A stretch of DNA of 7,625 nt from an uncultured Eubacteriales bacterium. Lineage in GTDB: Bacteria > Bacillota > Clostridia > UBA1381. The translations under genes and the position numbers were made by a program. A model generated the notes under the pieces. That model was not told the origin of the DNA and ran no database searches. It worked only from the letters and a program-made list of their open reading frames with translations. The stretch is from contig USPO01000067.1 in the NCBI GenBank assembly GCA_900556575.1, forward strand, positions 1 to 7,625. Direction: 5' to 3'. This document shows positions 6,180-7,625 of this stretch, in pieces (within the stretch, counting starts at the first letter, position 1; each line of letters opens with the position of its first letter).

Positions 6180-6374
6180 TTATTTTCTTTTTCTTTTAGA
6201 ATCATTTTTGGGACCGATTTCAATTTTACCATGTTTTTCTTCATATTTCTCAATGGCATCACGGATCAGAATTATGATCTGACTGTTTGCAGACCGTCCT
6301 TCATAGTCAGCAACACAGTGCAGCTTGTCCAGCATTTCCTCATCTATACGGATAGATAAGCTTTTAATAGCCAT
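6180..6374 (-). CDS. Small ribbon-helix-helix (Arc/MetJ-like) DNA-binding protein
   Basis: A 64-residue protein with an RHH fold: strand SLSIRI (residues 5-10), helix 1 DEEMLDKLHCVADYEG (11-26), then RSANSQIIILIRDAIEKYEE (27-46), where Ser-Asn-Ser caps helix 2. The tail is basic (NDSKRKRK) and may add DNA contacts. RHH proteins bind as dimers or tetramers on tandem short repeats. As first gene of the - strand operon, with tandem repeats upstream, it may repress or tune its own promoter. ATG 6374 is preceded by GAGGTGAT (6386-6379), 4 bases upstream. No toxin gene follows it, so a toxin-antitoxin pairing is not supported. Confidence 0.75.
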   Translation of the reverse strand: MAIKSLSIRIDEEMLDKLHCVADYEGRSANSQIIILIRDAIEKYEEKHGKIEIGPKNDSKRKRK

Positions 6375-6407
6375 AATATCACCTCATAATAAACATATTT
6401 TATATTT

Positions 6408-6472
6408 ATTATAAGTTCTTAGATTAGTTTATATTCCATTTTGGAAATGTAATATATCTAAAATATATCTAT
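6408..6472 (-). promoter_or_regulatory. Candidate operon promoter with palindrome and tandem repeat operator
   Basis: On the - strand a TATAAT box (6413-6408) lies 33 bases before the RHH start codon; its -35 region is weak (GGAATA or GAATAT near 6437-6431). Upstream are a palindrome TTCCA-TTT-TGGAA (6434-6446) and two copies of AATATATCTA (6451-6460 and 6462-6471) at an 11-base period, about one helical turn. That spacing is what RHH repressors commonly recognise. The -35 overlaps the palindrome, so a bound protein could block or recruit polymerase. Inference from pattern. Confidence 0.4.
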
Positions 6473-6487
6473 TGTGCGCTCCAAATG

Positions 6488-6516
6488 CTTATTTAATGTT
6501 AATTATACACTATAAT
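6488..6516 (+). promoter_or_regulatory. Candidate promoter of the lectin-domain gene
   Basis: TATAAT at 6511-6516 is a consensus -10 box on the + strand, with only a poor -35 match (CTTATT, 6488-6493) at 17 bases. A second possible -10, TACAAT (6563-6568), lies closer to the gene. A poor -35 with a good -10 could mean activator or alternative sigma control. Confidence 0.35.
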
Positions 6517-6623
6517 GGGACTGAAATTGTGTTCAAAATGACAAAAAATTATCAGAATGTGTTACAATATGTCGCAATATGATGTCTTCAATGAGTAGAA
6601 TAATTATTTATTGGGGGATAAAT

Positions 6624-7577
6624 ATGCAGAATATAAAGTGCAAAAAAAGGATAAACAGAATTATAGCAGGATTTGTGTCCGCAGCAATGGCATTCACAAT
6701 GGTTCCCGATGTGTGGCTGCCTGTTCATGCTGAGATAGTGAGCAATCAGATAAAAAATGCAGATATCGGCACGGCAGCAGACAGGAATGGGCTTGATAAA
6801 TACAGCTATACCAAATATGAATTTAACGGCAACACCTATGCTTTTATTGAAAATGAGATGCTCTGGAATGAAGCAAGAGAGGTATGCGAAAAGCTTGGGG
6901 GACATCTTGCGTATATAAATTCCGAAGCCGAACAGGAATTTATTACAGAGATAACCAAGAACTATTACACGGCTCTCGGAGGCTGGGACGAGCTTTCGGA
7001 GGGAGAGTGGACTTGGCTTGACGGGTCAGAAATGACTTTTACCAACTGGCGCAGCGGAGAGCCTAACAACAGCTATCATCATCAGAATCATTTGTACATA
7101 AATTACAGTGGCACAGGCAAATGGGACGATGGTTATGATAACAGAATGGCTCCGTTTGTTTGTGAATGGGAAAATGATAGATCTGAGCATAATGTAGGCA
7201 TATTATCGGGATATACCATTTTCTCTTCAAATATAAATGAAGATATTACTCTTAATGGCTGGAAAAGTTCGATCACAGGCGGAATATATTCAGGGCGTGA
7301 TTTTATATGCAATCTCTCGGAATTTTATCTTGACGGCAAAGCTGATACGGTAGGAACCGTAACTGCAAACGGCTGGAAAATAAATATCCCCGAAAAGAAT
7401 GAAAATATAGAAGCTACAGCTATGCCTGACCTTGAAGAAGCGCTTCTTGCAAAGGCAGGAGAATATACGTATTATTCCGAAAGCCCTTCATATATTCAGG
7501 ATACGAATATCATCAACGGCAGTATTATGGTATCAGGCGATGTTATCATAAGCGGCACAAATTTCGAAGGTTCTTAG
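6624..7577 (+). CDS. Secreted protein with a C-type lectin-like domain
   Basis: A 317-residue exported protein. ATG 6624 is chosen because GGGGGA (6613-6618) precedes it and a signal peptide starts there: basic MQNIKCKKRINR, hydrophobic IIAGFVSAAMAFTMV, likely cleavage after VHA (about residue 36). Residues about 63-183 form a C-type lectin-like domain: YEFNGNTYAFI, then WNEAREVCEKLGGHLAYI, a WTWLDGSEMTFTNWRSGEPN block, GKWDDG, and FVCEW. Cys88 and Cys180 are the conserved disulfide pair; EPN (146-148) and WDD (167-169) are the usual calcium and sugar-binding positions, so carbohydrate binding is plausible. Residues about 190-317 are beta-rich and unassigned, ending in a repeating strand pattern (NGSIMVSGDVIISGTNFEGS). 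The stop falls just after that pattern, so the protein may be cut short. It is transcribed divergently from the sigma operon, but regulation by it is unproven. Confidence 0.8.
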   Translation: MQNIKCKKRINRIIAGFVSAAMAFTMVPDVWLPVHAEIVSNQIKNADIGTAADRNGLDKYSYTKYEFNGNTYAFIENEMLWNEAREVCEKLGGHLAYINSEAEQEFITEITKNYYTALGGWDELSEGEWTWLDGSEMTFTNWRSGEPNNSYHHQNHLYINYSGTGKWDDGYDNRMAPFVCEWENDRSEHNVGILSGYTIFSSNINEDITLNGWKSSITGGIYSGRDFICNLSEFYLDGKADTVGTVTANGWKINIPEKNENIEATAMPDLEEALLAKAGEYTYYSESPSYIQDTNIINGSIMVSGDVIISGTNFEGS

Positions 7578-7625
7578 TACCACAATATCTGACAGCAAAA
7601 TTTGTAGGAGCTGAACTTCCAGCAG
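7578..7625. other. Unassigned sequence at the window edge
   Basis: The 48 bases after the lectin-protein stop contain no recognisable gene start. The frame one lower than the preceding gene stays open to the window end (LVPQYLTAKFVGAELPA), but at 17 codons this is not significant. GGAG at 7607-7610 is not followed by an ATG within the window. Confidence 0.3.

Noticed and set aside
6180..6374. RHH protein as an antitoxin
   Set aside because: The next gene is a sigma factor, not a toxin of RelE, MazF or HicA type, so toxin-antitoxin function has no support.
6588..6905. 105-codon - strand frame over the lectin gene start
   Set aside because: Antisense to a signal peptide and lectin domain, without ribosome site or family match.
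6624..7577. Lectin-domain gene as a retroelement-generated variable protein
   Set aside because: C-type lectin folds occur in diversity-generating systems, but no reverse transcriptase or template repeat is present in this window.

Overview
The window looks like a low-to-moderate GC gut or rumen Firmicute, probably Oscillospiraceae (Ruminococcus-like). This rests on recognised protein families (a ParM/ParR pair of clostridial integrative elements, giant helicase-methylase tails, DUF4367 anti-sigma proteins beside small sigma factors, a secreted C-type lectin-fold protein) and on strong AGGAGG-type ribosome sites. No rRNA, tRNA, CRISPR array or intact insertion sequence was seen.

Left part (1-3610, all + strand): the eroded remains of an integrative conjugative element or plasmid. 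In order: a ParM-like actin ATPase cut by the window edge and broken by a frameshift in a G5 run; an overlapping ParR-like partner; an intergenic stretch with imperfect 36-39 bp repeats; an HTH plus coiled-coil protein; a degenerate stretch with hairpins and orphan ribosome sites; the C-terminal remnant of what looks like a large serine recombinase; and the tail of a giant helicase/methylase-type protein, apparently joined in frame to a DUF6908-like domain that is itself frameshifted. Partition genes remain nearly readable, while the mobility genes survive only as 3' pieces, which suggests deletion inside the element.

Middle part (3611-6374, - strand): a compact five-gene cluster transcribed right to left. 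It encodes a ribbon-helix-helix DNA-binding protein, a sigma-70-family (ECF-like) sigma factor, a single-pass DUF4367 anti-sigma-like protein overlapping it by 8 bases, a small secreted protein with four cysteines, and a second diverged sigma factor joined to it by TAATG. A nested inverted repeat ends the cluster. The likely logic is an envelope-sensing switch: the membrane protein holds a sigma factor, the secreted protein is a possible input or output, and the RHH protein may control the promoter.

Right part (6375-7625): a 249-base AT-rich divergent intergenic region with a tandem 11-bp-period repeat, a small palindrome and candidate promoters. It is followed by a + strand gene for a secreted protein with a C-type lectin-like domain. 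Its reading frame ends at 7577, and the last 48 bases hold no identifiable gene.
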